Assembly (NCBI RefSeq): GCF_004054195.1 | Contig: NZ_SBIW01000004.1 | Coordinates: forward strand, 248,001 to 312,000 | Source: Mucilaginibacter gilvus | GTDB lineage: Bacteria; Bacteroidota; Bacteroidia; Sphingobacteriales; Sphingobacteriaceae | DNA: 64,000 nucleotides | Reading direction: 5' to 3' | In this document: positions 42,571 to 51,429 of the stretch, one piece after another | Layout: each line of letters starts with the position of its first letter | How positions within the stretch are numbered: the first letter of the stretch is position 1 | The notes under the pieces: generated by a model | Seen by the model: the letters and a program-made list of their open reading frames with translations, nothing else | Told to the model about the DNA's origin: nothing | The model's database searches: none | Program-made: the position numbers and the translations under genes

Positions 42571-44691
42571 ATGTCTGTCAATACAACACAATTTAAACAC
42601 GTAAGCTACCTCTGGGACGATGCTAAAGCCGATGAACTGGCCGGCGACGAAGTAGCCCTGTTAATATACCGCTCTAACCTGCTCGGTGCCGATCTGCGCC
42701 TTACTAACTACGGGGGCGGCAATACCTCCTGCAAGGTAACAGATAAAGACCCCCTGACCGGAAAAGAAGTACAGGTGATGTGGATAAAGGGGTCGGGTGG
42801 CGATATTGGCACCCTGAAAAAAAACGGATTGGCTGCCCTATATGTTGACAGGCTGCGCAGCCTAACCAATGTTTACCGCGGAATTGAGTTTGAAGATGAA
42901 ATGGTAGCATTATTTAACCACAGCATTTTTGATCTTGATTCTAAAGCACCATCGATAGATACGCCTTTACACGGCTTTTTGCCTTTCAAACATATCGACC
43001 ACCTGCACCCCGACGCAGCTATTGCTATCGCGGCAGCAAAAGACGGGGAGAAGATAACGCAGGAATTATTCGGCGGCACCATAGGTTGGGTAGGCTGGCA
43101 ACGCCCCGGTTTCGATCTGGGCTTGCAGCTGAAAGAGTGTCTGGATAATAACCCCGGCATCCGCGGCATTATGCTTGGCTCGCATGGCTTGTTCACCTGG
43201 GGCGATACGGCTTATGAAAGCTATATCAACACCCTCGAAGTAATAGAAAAATGTGCTGAATACCTCGAGCAAAGCTACGCCAAAAATGGCAGCGTATTTG
43301 GTGGGCAAAAAATAGAAAGCCTGCATGAGGCCGACCGTAAAAAACAAGCCGTTGCCCTGGCGCCGATACTACGCGGTTTCTGTTCTTCAAAAACGCAAAT
43401 GATAGGCCACTATACCGATGATGTAAGGGTATTGGAATACACCAATTCTAACGACCTGGACCGTTTGGCACCCATGGGTACCAGCTGCCCCGATCACTTT
43501 TTGCGTACTAAGATCAGTCCGCTGGTTTTAACGCTTGCAGCGGGTGAAGACCTTGGCGATGTTGCTGCCATAAAAGAAAAACTTACCCCTGCATTTGAGG
43601 AGTACCGCAAAATGTACGAGGATTATTATAACACTTGCAAACACCCCAACAGCCCCGGCATCCGCGATGCTAACCCGGTGGTGATATTGTATCCCGGTGT
43701 GGGCATGTTCACCTTTGCAAAGGATAAACAAACGGCAAGGGTAGCAGCTGAGTTTTACATCAACGCCATCAACGTAATGAAGGGTGCCGAGGCGATCTCC
43801 GAATACACTTCCCTGCCACGCCAGGAAGCCTTTGATATCGAGTATTGGTTGCTGGAAGAAGCAAAATTACAGCGCATGCCTAAGCCAAAAGCATTATCTG
43901 GCCGTGTTGCTTTGGTAACCGGTAGTGCCGGCGGCATTGGTAAAGCCATCGCCAAAAAATTCGCGGAAGAGGGTGCCGTTGTTATCCTGAATGATATGAA
44001 TGTCGACCGCTTGGCCGGTGCCTACGAGGAATTTGTAAAACAATTTGGTAAAGATGCCTGCACAACCGCAACGTTAGATGTCACCAGCGAAAGCCAGATC
44101 CAGCACGCTATAGCTACAGCCATACTGGCCTTTGGCGGGGTTGATCTGATTGTTAATAACGCGGGTCTGTCCATCTCAAAAACCATAGGCGACCATACCG
44201 AAAAGGATTGGGACCTGCTATACAATGTATTGGTGAAAGGGCAGTTCTTTGTAACCCAGGCTGCGGTTGCTGTAATGAAAAAACAGGCAATTGGTGGCGA
44301 TATCATCAACATCGTGAGTAAGAATGCTTTGGTAAGCGGGCCTAACAACGCAGGCTACGGCAGCGCAAAAGCGGCGCAGCTGCACCTGAGCAGGTTGAAC
44401 GCTGCCGAACTGGGTGCCGATCATATCCGTGTAAACGTAATTAACCCGGATGCGGTAATAAGCGATAGCAATATATGGGCCGGCGGGTGGGCCGAAGGCC
44501 GTGCAAAAGCTTACGGCGTTACAGTTGCCGAATTACCTGCTTATTACGCTAAACGGACCCTGCTTAACGAGGTGATTCTTCCGGTAGATATTGCCAATGC
44601 ATGCTTTGCTTTAACTGGTGGCTTGCTCGGTAAATCAACCGGGAATGTGATTAACGTAGATGGGGGCGTTGCCGCAGGATTTGTAAGATAA
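42571..44691 (+). CDS. bifunctional rhamnulose-1-phosphate aldolase / L-lactaldehyde dehydrogenase
   Basis: 706-residue fusion (the RhaEW arrangement). Residues about 20-420 are a class II aldolase/adducin-like domain (LTNYGGGNTSCKV, GSHGLFTWG) that would split rhamnulose 1-phosphate into dihydroxyacetone phosphate and lactaldehyde. Residues about 440-706 are a short-chain dehydrogenase with TGSAGGIG (450-457), NNAG and the Y596/K600 pair in YGSAK, which would oxidise lactaldehyde. The C terminus (GNVINVDGG) is typical of SDRs. ATG at 42571 is used instead of a TTG at 42562. The isomerase gene follows after 61 bases. Confidence 0.93.
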   Translation: MSVNTTQFKHVSYLWDDAKADELAGDEVALLIYRSNLLGADLRLTNYGGGNTSCKVTDKDPLTGKEVQVMWIKGSGGDIGTLKKNGLAALYVDRLRSLTNVYRGIEFEDEMVALFNHSIFDLDSKAPSIDTPLHGFLPFKHIDHLHPDAAIAIAAAKDGEKITQELFGGTIGWVGWQRPGFDLGLQLKECLDNNPGIRGIMLGSHGLFTWGDTAYESYINTLEVIEKCAEYLEQSYAKNGSVFGGQKIESLHEADRKKQAVALAPILRGFCSSKTQMIGHYTDDVRVLEYTNSNDLDRLAPMGTSCPDHFLRTKISPLVLTLAAGEDLGDVAAIKEKLTPAFEEYRKMYEDYYNTCKHPNSPGIRDANPVVILYPGVGMFTFAKDKQTARVAAEFYINAINVMKGAEAISEYTSLPRQEAFDIEYWLLEEAKLQRMPKPKALSGRVALVTGSAGGIGKAIAKKFAEEGAVVILNDMNVDRLAGAYEEFVKQFGKDACTTATLDVTSESQIQHAIATAILAFGGVDLIVNNAGLSISKTIGDHTEKDWDLLYNVLVKGQFFVTQAAVAVMKKQAIGGDIINIVSKNALVSGPNNAGYGSAKAAQLHLSRLNAAELGADHIRVNVINPDAVISDSNIWAGGWAEGRAKAYGVTVAELPAYYAKRTLLNEVILPVDIANACFALTGGLLGKSTGNVINVDGGVAAGFVR

Positions 44692-44752
44692 TTCGCAATA
44701 AATTAATTGAAAAACAGCCGGCTAACCACCGGCTAAACCAAATTATAACCAA

Positions 44753-46027
44753 ATGCAAATTGAGAAACATAAGGTTGATGAGCTTAACCATCAGCTAAGC
44801 GCTAAACATACACATCAGTTTGAGCACATTGCCGCCGACGTTAATAACGTTGAGGGGGTGCTGACTAAACTCGGCGCTTTTAACGTTGCCATACCAAGCT
44901 GGGCTTTGGGTACCGGTGGTACCCGCTTCGGTCGTTTTTCGGGCGGCGGCGAGCCGCGCAGTCTGGAAGAGAAGATAGAAGATGTGGGCGTGATTCACGC
45001 GCTGAACAAGTCCAGCAGTTCCATTTCCCTGCACATCCCGTGGGATATCCCGGAGAATGCAACGGCAATGAACGTGTTGGCAGCGCAGCATGGCTTACAT
45101 TTTGATGCCGTAAACTCCAACACCTTCCAGGATCAGAAAGATCAAAAGCTGAGCTACAAGTTCGGCTCTCTGCATCATACCGATAAGGCCGTGCGCAAAC
45201 AGGCAATTGAGCATAACATCGAGGTGATCAAATACGGGGTGCAACTAAATTCGAAGGCATTGTCGGTTTGGCTTTCAGATGGCTCTAACTTCCCGGGTCA
45301 GCTAAACTTCCGTAAGGCATTTCAAAACACGCTGGAAAGCCTGCAGGAAATTTATGAGGCTTTGCCCGACGACTGGAAGGTTTGGGTAGAGTACAAGCCC
45401 TACGAGCCAAACTTCTACTCCACCACTATTGGCGACTGGGGCCAGTCTTACCTGTTGGCATCTAAACTGGGGCCAAAGGCAAGCACACTGGTAGATCTTG
45501 GTCACCATTTGCAGGGCACCAATATAGAGCAGATCGTATCTATACTGTTGATGGAAAATAAACTTGCAGGTTTCCATTTTAACGACTCAAAATATGGCGA
45601 CGACGACCTTACCGTGGGCAGCATTAACCCATACCAATTGTTCCTGATATTTAACGAACTGGTAGAAGGGATGGATGCAAGGGGCATGAACCATGCAACC
45701 GATCTGGGCTGGATGATAGATGCATCGCATAACGTTAAAGACCCGGTAGAGGATCTGCTTCAATCGGTACAAGCCATCAAAATTGCGTATGCCCAGGCGC
45801 TTATTGTAGACAAGGCGGCGTTAGTCGCGGCGCAAAACAACAACGATGTGACTTTGGCGCAGGAGATACTGCAGCAGGCCTATCGCACAGATGTAAGGCC
45901 GCTTGTTGCGGAAGCCAGCCTGCGAAACGGTGGTTCGTTAGACCCGGTTAGTGCGTATAGGAGGTTAAGCGTACGCGAACAATTAATAAGCGAACGTGGT
46001 TTAAAAACGGTAGCTACGGGATTGTAA
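44753..46027 (+). CDS. rhaI: L-rhamnose isomerase
   Basis: 424-residue TIM-barrel sugar isomerase of the Pseudomonas stutzeri type (RhaI), converting L-rhamnose to L-rhamnulose. Metal- and substrate-site stretches are visible: WVEYKPYEPNFY with the glutamate, LVDLGHHLQGTNIEQ with the aspartate and histidines, and GFHFNDSKYGDDDLTVG with the H-x-N-D-x-K-x-x-D-D pattern. No signal peptide. The kinase gene starts one base after its stop. Confidence 0.93.
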   Translation: MQIEKHKVDELNHQLSAKHTHQFEHIAADVNNVEGVLTKLGAFNVAIPSWALGTGGTRFGRFSGGGEPRSLEEKIEDVGVIHALNKSSSSISLHIPWDIPENATAMNVLAAQHGLHFDAVNSNTFQDQKDQKLSYKFGSLHHTDKAVRKQAIEHNIEVIKYGVQLNSKALSVWLSDGSNFPGQLNFRKAFQNTLESLQEIYEALPDDWKVWVEYKPYEPNFYSTTIGDWGQSYLLASKLGPKASTLVDLGHHLQGTNIEQIVSILLMENKLAGFHFNDSKYGDDDLTVGSINPYQLFLIFNELVEGMDARGMNHATDLGWMIDASHNVKDPVEDLLQSVQAIKIAYAQALIVDKAALVAAQNNNDVTLAQEILQQAYRTDVRPLVAEASLRNGGSLDPVSAYRRLSVREQLISERGLKTVATGL

Positions 46028-46028
46028 T

Positions 46029-47414
46029 ATGATGAACGCCATACCTGTCATAGCCATATTTGATGTAGGTAAGACCAATAAAAAGCTGTTCCTGTTTGAT
46101 CGGGACTACCGTATTGTTTTTGAAAAAACTGCGCGGTTTATAGAAACAGTGGACGAAGATTGCTTTGCCTGCGAAAACCTGCAAAGCCTGCGCTTGTCGG
46201 TATTCGATTCGCTGAGCGAAATTTTCAGGTTAAAGGAATTTACGGTAAAGGCAGTGAATTTTTCTGCGTACGGTGCCAGCTTTGTTTATTTAGACGAATT
46301 TGGCCAGGCGGTAGCGCCCTTGTACAATTACCTTAAGCCCTACCCGCAAGATCTCAGCAATCAGTTTTATTCAACGTATGGCGGCGAGCTTAAGTTTAGT
46401 ACCGAAACCGCTTCCCCTATTTTGGGCAACCTAAATTCGGGCTTACAGCTTTACCGGATCAAGCATGAGAAGCCGGAATTGTTTAAGCGTATAAAATACG
46501 CCCTGCATTTACCGCAGTACTTAAGCTTTTTACTTTCGGGCCAGTACTATTCCGATCTTACCAGCATAGGCTGCCACACCGCGTTATGGGATTTTGCGAA
46601 CGACCGCTACCACGAATGGGTGCAACGCGAAGGGCTGGCCTTAAAACTCGCCCCCGTAGCCGCAGCGGACAAGGCCTTGCCTGCCTTGTTCCCCGGGAAT
46701 AACTATAAGGTGGGGGTAGGCCTGCACGATAGTTCGGCGGCGCTTATTCCTTACCTGGTGAATTTTAGCGAGCCCTTTATTCTTATTTCAACCGGTACCT
46801 GGTGCATTAGTTTAAACCCTTTTAATCAATCGCCTTTAACAGCGGACGAGCTGAATAAGGATTGCCTTTTTTATATCCAGTATAAAGGTAAACACGTAAA
46901 GGCTTCGCGTTTATTTTCCGGGTTTGAGCATGAGCAGCAGGTGAAAAGGATAGGCGTCCATTTTAACCAGGATGCCATCAAATTTAGGAATCTCCCTTTC
47001 GATCCTGAGGTGATGGTTAAGCTAAAAAAGAGAAATAGGCACGCACCAAAAGCAGGATTTGTCAAAGAATCGGTATTCGCATCAAGGGACCTGTCGGCAT
47101 TTGATAACGATGAGGAAGCCTATCACCAGTTGGCCCTCGATCTGGTCAATTTGCAGGTGGAATCGACGAAGCTGGTATTAACCAACACGCCGGTTAAAAG
47201 GATCTTTGTTGATGGCGGCTTTAGCAAAAACAGCATTTACATGCATTTACTGGCTTCTTCTTTTCACAACATAGAGACCTTCGCCGCATCAATGGCACAG
47301 GCCTCGGCAGTTGGTGCGGCGTTAAGCATCCATAAAGAATGGAATACCAAACCCATCCCGAGCGATATCATCGAACTAAAATATTATTCAGCAAGCGAGG
47401 CCATAGCGCTATGA
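46029..47414 (+). CDS. rhaB: L-rhamnulokinase (FGGY family)
   Basis: 461-residue FGGY carbohydrate kinase phosphorylating L-rhamnulose. The first ATP-site strand is VIAIFDVGKTNKKLFLFD; the second-domain signatures are FILISTGTWCISLNPF and RIFVDGGFSKNSIYMHLLA. Assignment to rhamnulose rather than another ketose rests on the operon, where it lies between the rhamnose isomerase (one base away) and the regulator. A second ATG immediately follows the first (46032). Confidence 0.88.
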   Translation: MMNAIPVIAIFDVGKTNKKLFLFDRDYRIVFEKTARFIETVDEDCFACENLQSLRLSVFDSLSEIFRLKEFTVKAVNFSAYGASFVYLDEFGQAVAPLYNYLKPYPQDLSNQFYSTYGGELKFSTETASPILGNLNSGLQLYRIKHEKPELFKRIKYALHLPQYLSFLLSGQYYSDLTSIGCHTALWDFANDRYHEWVQREGLALKLAPVAAADKALPALFPGNNYKVGVGLHDSSAALIPYLVNFSEPFILISTGTWCISLNPFNQSPLTADELNKDCLFYIQYKGKHVKASRLFSGFEHEQQVKRIGVHFNQDAIKFRNLPFDPEVMVKLKKRNRHAPKAGFVKESVFASRDLSAFDNDEEAYHQLALDLVNLQVESTKLVLTNTPVKRIFVDGGFSKNSIYMHLLASSFHNIETFAASMAQASAVGAALSIHKEWNTKPIPSDIIELKYYSASEAIAL

Positions 47415-47515
47415 ACACAGGGTGTTTTAACGGGCTTTATATCGGATACTATTGCCGGATGAGAGAAATATCCGTAAATATGTGTTTTACAAGAACTATG
47501 AGCTAAAACTATTTC

Positions 47516-48547
47516 ATGAAGCAGCTTACCCTTTATGATTTTATCAAGATAGACGAATATTCCGCAACGCCAAAATATTTACAGTTAGCCAATTCTGTCA
47601 TCAATGCGCTGGAAGCCGGTGTTATAAAAAAGGATTATCTTCTTCCATCTATTAACGAACTGAGCTACCAGTTCGACATTTCAAGAGATACCATCCATAA
47701 AAGTTACCGTCACTTAAAAAAAATTGGAGTGGTTACGTCTTTTCCAGGCAAGGGCTATTGTATCTCCAACCTCGATTTTCGGCAGAAACTAAAAATATTT
47801 TTATTGTTCAACAAACTGAGCGCGCATAAAAAGATCATATATGATTCGTTGGTGGCCGCCCTCGGAGATGATGTGGCCATCGATTTTTATATTTATAACA
47901 ACGACTTCAACCTGTTTAAAAAATTGCTGCAATCTGCAAAGGAAGATTATTCGCACTATGTAATTATCCCTCACTTTATAGAAGGCGGTGAAAACGCCAA
48001 CGAGGTGATCAATGCCATCCCCAAGGATAAGCTGATACTGCTGGATAAGAACATCCCCGGCATAACCGGCGAATACAGTGTGGTGTACGAAAACTTTGAG
48101 AAAGATATTTATAACGCGCTTTACCAGGCACGCACGCAGTTAAGTAGGTATCACACCATAAAACTCGTTTTCCCGGAGCAGACGTATTTCCCGGTGGAGA
48201 TCATTAGCGGCTTTAAGCGCTTTTGCCAGCAGTACGCGTTTAACCACGAAGTGATCAGCAATATAAGCGATGCCTCAATAAATAAAGGGGAAGTGTTCAT
48301 TAGCCTGATGGAAGACGACCTGGTGGTTTTGCTGGAACGGATTTTAGAGTATAAGTTTAAAGCCGGTAAAGATGTAGGCGTTATCTCGTATAATGAAACA
48401 CCCTTAAAAAAGGTACTGCTTAATGGTATCACCACCATATCAACCGATTTTAAGTACATGGGTGCAGTGGCGGCAAGCATGATTTTGGAAAGCACCAAAA
48501 GAAAAACGGAAGTGCCCTTTTATTACATCCGGAGGGCCTCCTTATAA
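47516..48547 (+). CDS. GntR family regulator with periplasmic-binding-protein-like sensor domain
   Basis: 343 residues. The N-terminal GntR winged helix (about 14-80: YLQLANSVINALEAG, LLPSINELSYQFDISRDTIHKSYRHLKKIGVV) is followed by a sugar-binding domain of the LacI/periplasmic-binding fold (about 90-343: HYVIIPHF, GVISYNETPLKKVLLNGITTISTDF). This fused layout is common for carbohydrate-operon repressors in Bacteroidota. It is the last gene of the rhamnose cluster, 101 bases after the kinase, so it most likely senses rhamnose or rhamnulose; the operator is not identified. It also lies next to the mannan locus. Confidence 0.88.
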   Translation: MKQLTLYDFIKIDEYSATPKYLQLANSVINALEAGVIKKDYLLPSINELSYQFDISRDTIHKSYRHLKKIGVVTSFPGKGYCISNLDFRQKLKIFLLFNKLSAHKKIIYDSLVAALGDDVAIDFYIYNNDFNLFKKLLQSAKEDYSHYVIIPHFIEGGENANEVINAIPKDKLILLDKNIPGITGEYSVVYENFEKDIYNALYQARTQLSRYHTIKLVFPEQTYFPVEIISGFKRFCQQYAFNHEVISNISDASINKGEVFISLMEDDLVVLLERILEYKFKAGKDVGVISYNETPLKKVLLNGITTISTDFKYMGAVAASMILESTKRKTEVPFYYIRRASL

Positions 48548-48674
48548 TCCGAGCGGTTATACAATTTCCCGGATCATCACTTTTAATAACAGGGTAACAA
48601 TTGACCGCATTTTGGCCACGAAAAAAGCTAAATTTGCACACTTGTTTGCATCTAACTACCCCGTGCCCGCCAAA

Positions 48675-51236
48675 ATGAAAATGTTTAACAGATATTTATT
48701 ACCCTTTAAAGCGGTATATAAAAATTGCTGTACCTTTTTGTTATTTGCCTTGGCAACGTCGCAGGGAAGCGCCCAGGGTCTGCAGTTCAACTCCAACGAC
48801 AGCCTGATGAGCAAACGTACATCGTATGTTGTTTTTGCTGATAATGTACCAACCTTTCATAATCATTTAACAATAAGTTTCGATCTGTCGTTATGGGATA
48901 ACGACCACCTTGGTTACGTTTTTAACATTACCGATACCCGCAACAATTCTTACAGCCTTACCTACATTTATAACCACAACGGGTCGCCGGCGCTGAATTT
49001 TAATATTGATAGCAAAAGCAACAAAATTGAGATCCCCCTTAACCTTGCCCAGCTAAAAAAACGGAAGTGGATGCCCGTTAAGGTGGATATTGGCCTCGCC
49101 GATAACACGGTAACATTTTTAATGAACGGCAAACTGTACCGCGCAAAAGATTTTGGGTTTGAGGATAAAATTACGCCGCAGATCACCTTTGGTAAAAACC
49201 CGCATTATTCTGATGTACCTAAAATGGCCATCAAAAACCTCATCATTAGCGATGCGGATGATCGCTACTTTTTCCCGCTGGCAGAATGGAAAGGCAACGC
49301 CGTGCATAACGACGAAGGTGAAACGTTCGGCTATGTAGATCACCCTGCCTGGCTCATCAACGAATCGTATTCCTGGACGCCGAAATTCAGCAAAAGCTTT
49401 TTTGAAGTAGCCGGGCTAAATTTTGATGCGGCAAAACAGCAGCTTTTTGTCTTTAAAAGGGACTCGCTTCTCACCTATAACCTGCCCGATGAACGGATAG
49501 AGGTAAAACCATTTCAAAACAGGCTTCCGATGGCGCTTTTGCTGGGCAAGAGCGTTATTAACACTCGCCTGAACAAATGTTATGTGTACGAAGTTCAACC
49601 GCCCGATACATCGCACGGCATAGCCGCGCTCGATCTGGCAACGTTGAGATGGGAAGAAATAGGAAAAGGCTTTATTAAAGATCAACACCATCATCATAAT
49701 GCCTTTTTTGATAAAGACCAGCAAAATATTTACCTGTTTGGTGGCTACGGTTCTTTCTCCTATCATAAAGACTTTTTTAGGTATAAAGAGGAGGCCGACA
49801 AGTGGGAGACCGTAGCATTTAAAGGCGATGCCATCTCGCCACGATTTTTTTCGGGAAGCAGCCAGGCCGATGAGCGTAATGAACTTTATATTTTTGGAGG
49901 GTACGGCAATCAATCCGGCAACCAAATAGTTGGCGGCACGCATTATTACGATTTGTACTGGGTTAGCCTAACTACCCGTACCATAAAAAAATGCTGGGAA
50001 ATAAAGCCGGATGAAGAGCCTTATGTATCGGCCAACAACCTTATCCTTTCCAAAGACAAAAAGTATTTTTACGCTTTATGTTACCCGCACGAAAAACCCA
50101 AAACCAGCCTGCGGCTTTATAAATTCTCTATAAAAGATGGGTCCTACGAAATAGTAAGCGGTGCCATTCCTGTTACCTCCGAGCGGATAGAAAGCGATTT
50201 CAACCTGTTTTACGATGCCCGGCAGGAACAGTTTATTTGTACGGCGCAGGAATTTACATCACCTACCAAATCGTCTGTACGTGTTTTTACATTGGTTGCC
50301 CCGCCGGTCAGCCAGGCGGCTTACCTGGCCTCGCACCAGCCGGCTACTCCAGGTTTTAGCCAGTATATTAAATACTTGGTAATTGTTTTGTTGATCGCTG
50401 CTGCTGCGGTATGGTACCTGGTTAGAAAGCGCCGGTTAAAAGCGCTGGAGAACGGCGATGAAAACGAACTCCCGGAGGATATTTACAATACAAAGAAGGC
50501 TGCCGAAAAGAAACCCAACGCGGTTTACACCCTGGGCGATTTCGCGGTATTTGATAAAACCGGCAGGGACATCTCCTACATGTTCAGCCCTAAAATAAAG
50601 CAGCTGTTCATCCTCGTTTTGTTGAACAGCCGCGGGGGGCATGGCGTGGTATCCAAAAAGATCTCTGCAACGCTATGGCCCGATAAGGAAGTTACCAAAA
50701 CAAAGAACATCAGGGGGGTGACCATCAATCACCTGCGAAACATCATAGCGGATATCGATGGCATCGAACTCAGCTTTGTGAACGATACCTATTGCTTTGT
50801 ATTGCAGGAAGGTTTTTTTTGTGATTATTTCGCGGTAGCTGATGCGATAACGCAGCTTAAACAACACCAGCTAACACCCGACGAGTTGTTAGCCACGCAG
50901 CTCGATCTCTTTTCGCGCGGGGCTCTCTTGCCCGATATACAGGAACCCTGGTTGGATGAAACCAAAGTGGGCTTCGAAGAAGCGCTATTGCAGATCATCG
51001 TCCCCGAAATCAGACGGATCTATGATAGCGGCGAACGCAAAAAAGCACTGGACCTGTGCCGGGTTGTAATGGCCATTGACCCCTTTAATGATACCGCGCT
51101 AAAATTCAAGCTCAAGGCACTCCGCCGGATAAAGGGCGTTGATGTTGCCAGGCGCGCCTATGATGAATTTGTTGCCGATTATGCCCGATCCCTCGGCGGT
51201 GAATATCCCATCCATTTCGATAAGATCTGTAAATAA
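48675..51236 (+). CDS. membrane-spanning LamG/Kelch sensor with winged-helix-BTAD output
   Basis: 853-residue one-component regulator. Signal peptide ends at SAQ (about residue 35). A LamG/concanavalin-like beta domain (about 40-190) and Kelch-type repeats (about 260-520: NIYLFGGYGSFSYHKDFF, NELYIFGGYGNQSG) lie outside the cytoplasm. One membrane helix follows (about 566-587, LVIVLLIAAAAVWYLV, then RKRR). Inside are an OmpR-like winged helix (about 617-705) and a helical BTAD region to the C terminus (ALDLCRVVMAIDPFNDTALKFKLKALRR). The last two form a SARP-like DNA-binding module. The ATG at 48675 starts the signal peptide. It heads the mannan PUL and probably senses its glycan directly. There is no kinase or receiver domain. 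Confidence 0.85.
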   Translation: MKMFNRYLLPFKAVYKNCCTFLLFALATSQGSAQGLQFNSNDSLMSKRTSYVVFADNVPTFHNHLTISFDLSLWDNDHLGYVFNITDTRNNSYSLTYIYNHNGSPALNFNIDSKSNKIEIPLNLAQLKKRKWMPVKVDIGLADNTVTFLMNGKLYRAKDFGFEDKITPQITFGKNPHYSDVPKMAIKNLIISDADDRYFFPLAEWKGNAVHNDEGETFGYVDHPAWLINESYSWTPKFSKSFFEVAGLNFDAAKQQLFVFKRDSLLTYNLPDERIEVKPFQNRLPMALLLGKSVINTRLNKCYVYEVQPPDTSHGIAALDLATLRWEEIGKGFIKDQHHHHNAFFDKDQQNIYLFGGYGSFSYHKDFFRYKEEADKWETVAFKGDAISPRFFSGSSQADERNELYIFGGYGNQSGNQIVGGTHYYDLYWVSLTTRTIKKCWEIKPDEEPYVSANNLILSKDKKYFYALCYPHEKPKTSLRLYKFSIKDGSYEIVSGAIPVTSERIESDFNLFYDARQEQFICTAQEFTSPTKSSVRVFTLVAPPVSQAAYLASHQPATPGFSQYIKYLVIVLLIAAAAVWYLVRKRRLKALENGDENELPEDIYNTKKAAEKKPNAVYTLGDFAVFDKTGRDISYMFSPKIKQLFILVLLNSRGGHGVVSKKISATLWPDKEVTKTKNIRGVTINHLRNIIADIDGIELSFVNDTYCFVLQEGFFCDYFAVADAITQLKQHQLTPDELLATQLDLFSRGALLPDIQEPWLDETKVGFEEALLQIIVPEIRRIYDSGERKKALDLCRVVMAIDPFNDTALKFKLKALRRIKGVDVARRAYDEFVADYARSLGGEYPIHFDKICK

Positions 51237-51246
51237 AGCAGCCGCT

Positions 51247-51365
51247 TTAACCAATACTACATTTTTGGGGTTAATTTTTGCCTGGTTAATAAATTTTTGA
51301 CCGCGTTAACCCCTTTTTTAACCCATCTTTTAATACTTCCCCCTCTATACTTGCTCGTCGGTTAA
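51247..51365. promoter_or_regulatory. cluster of GTTAA/TTAAC motifs upstream of the PUL susC
   Basis: TTAACC at 51247 and 51318, GGTTAA at 51269, 51284 and 51360, and GTTAAC at 51305 are packed in 120 bases. TATACTTG at 51346-51353 is one mismatch from the -7 consensus. The cluster may hold operators for the regulator encoded just upstream; spacing is irregular. Confidence 0.4.
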
Positions 51366-51429
51366 TCTGATGCTGCCGTTGACCAGCGGTTGCATTACCG
51401 GCAATAACCAGTTTAAAACCAATAAACCT

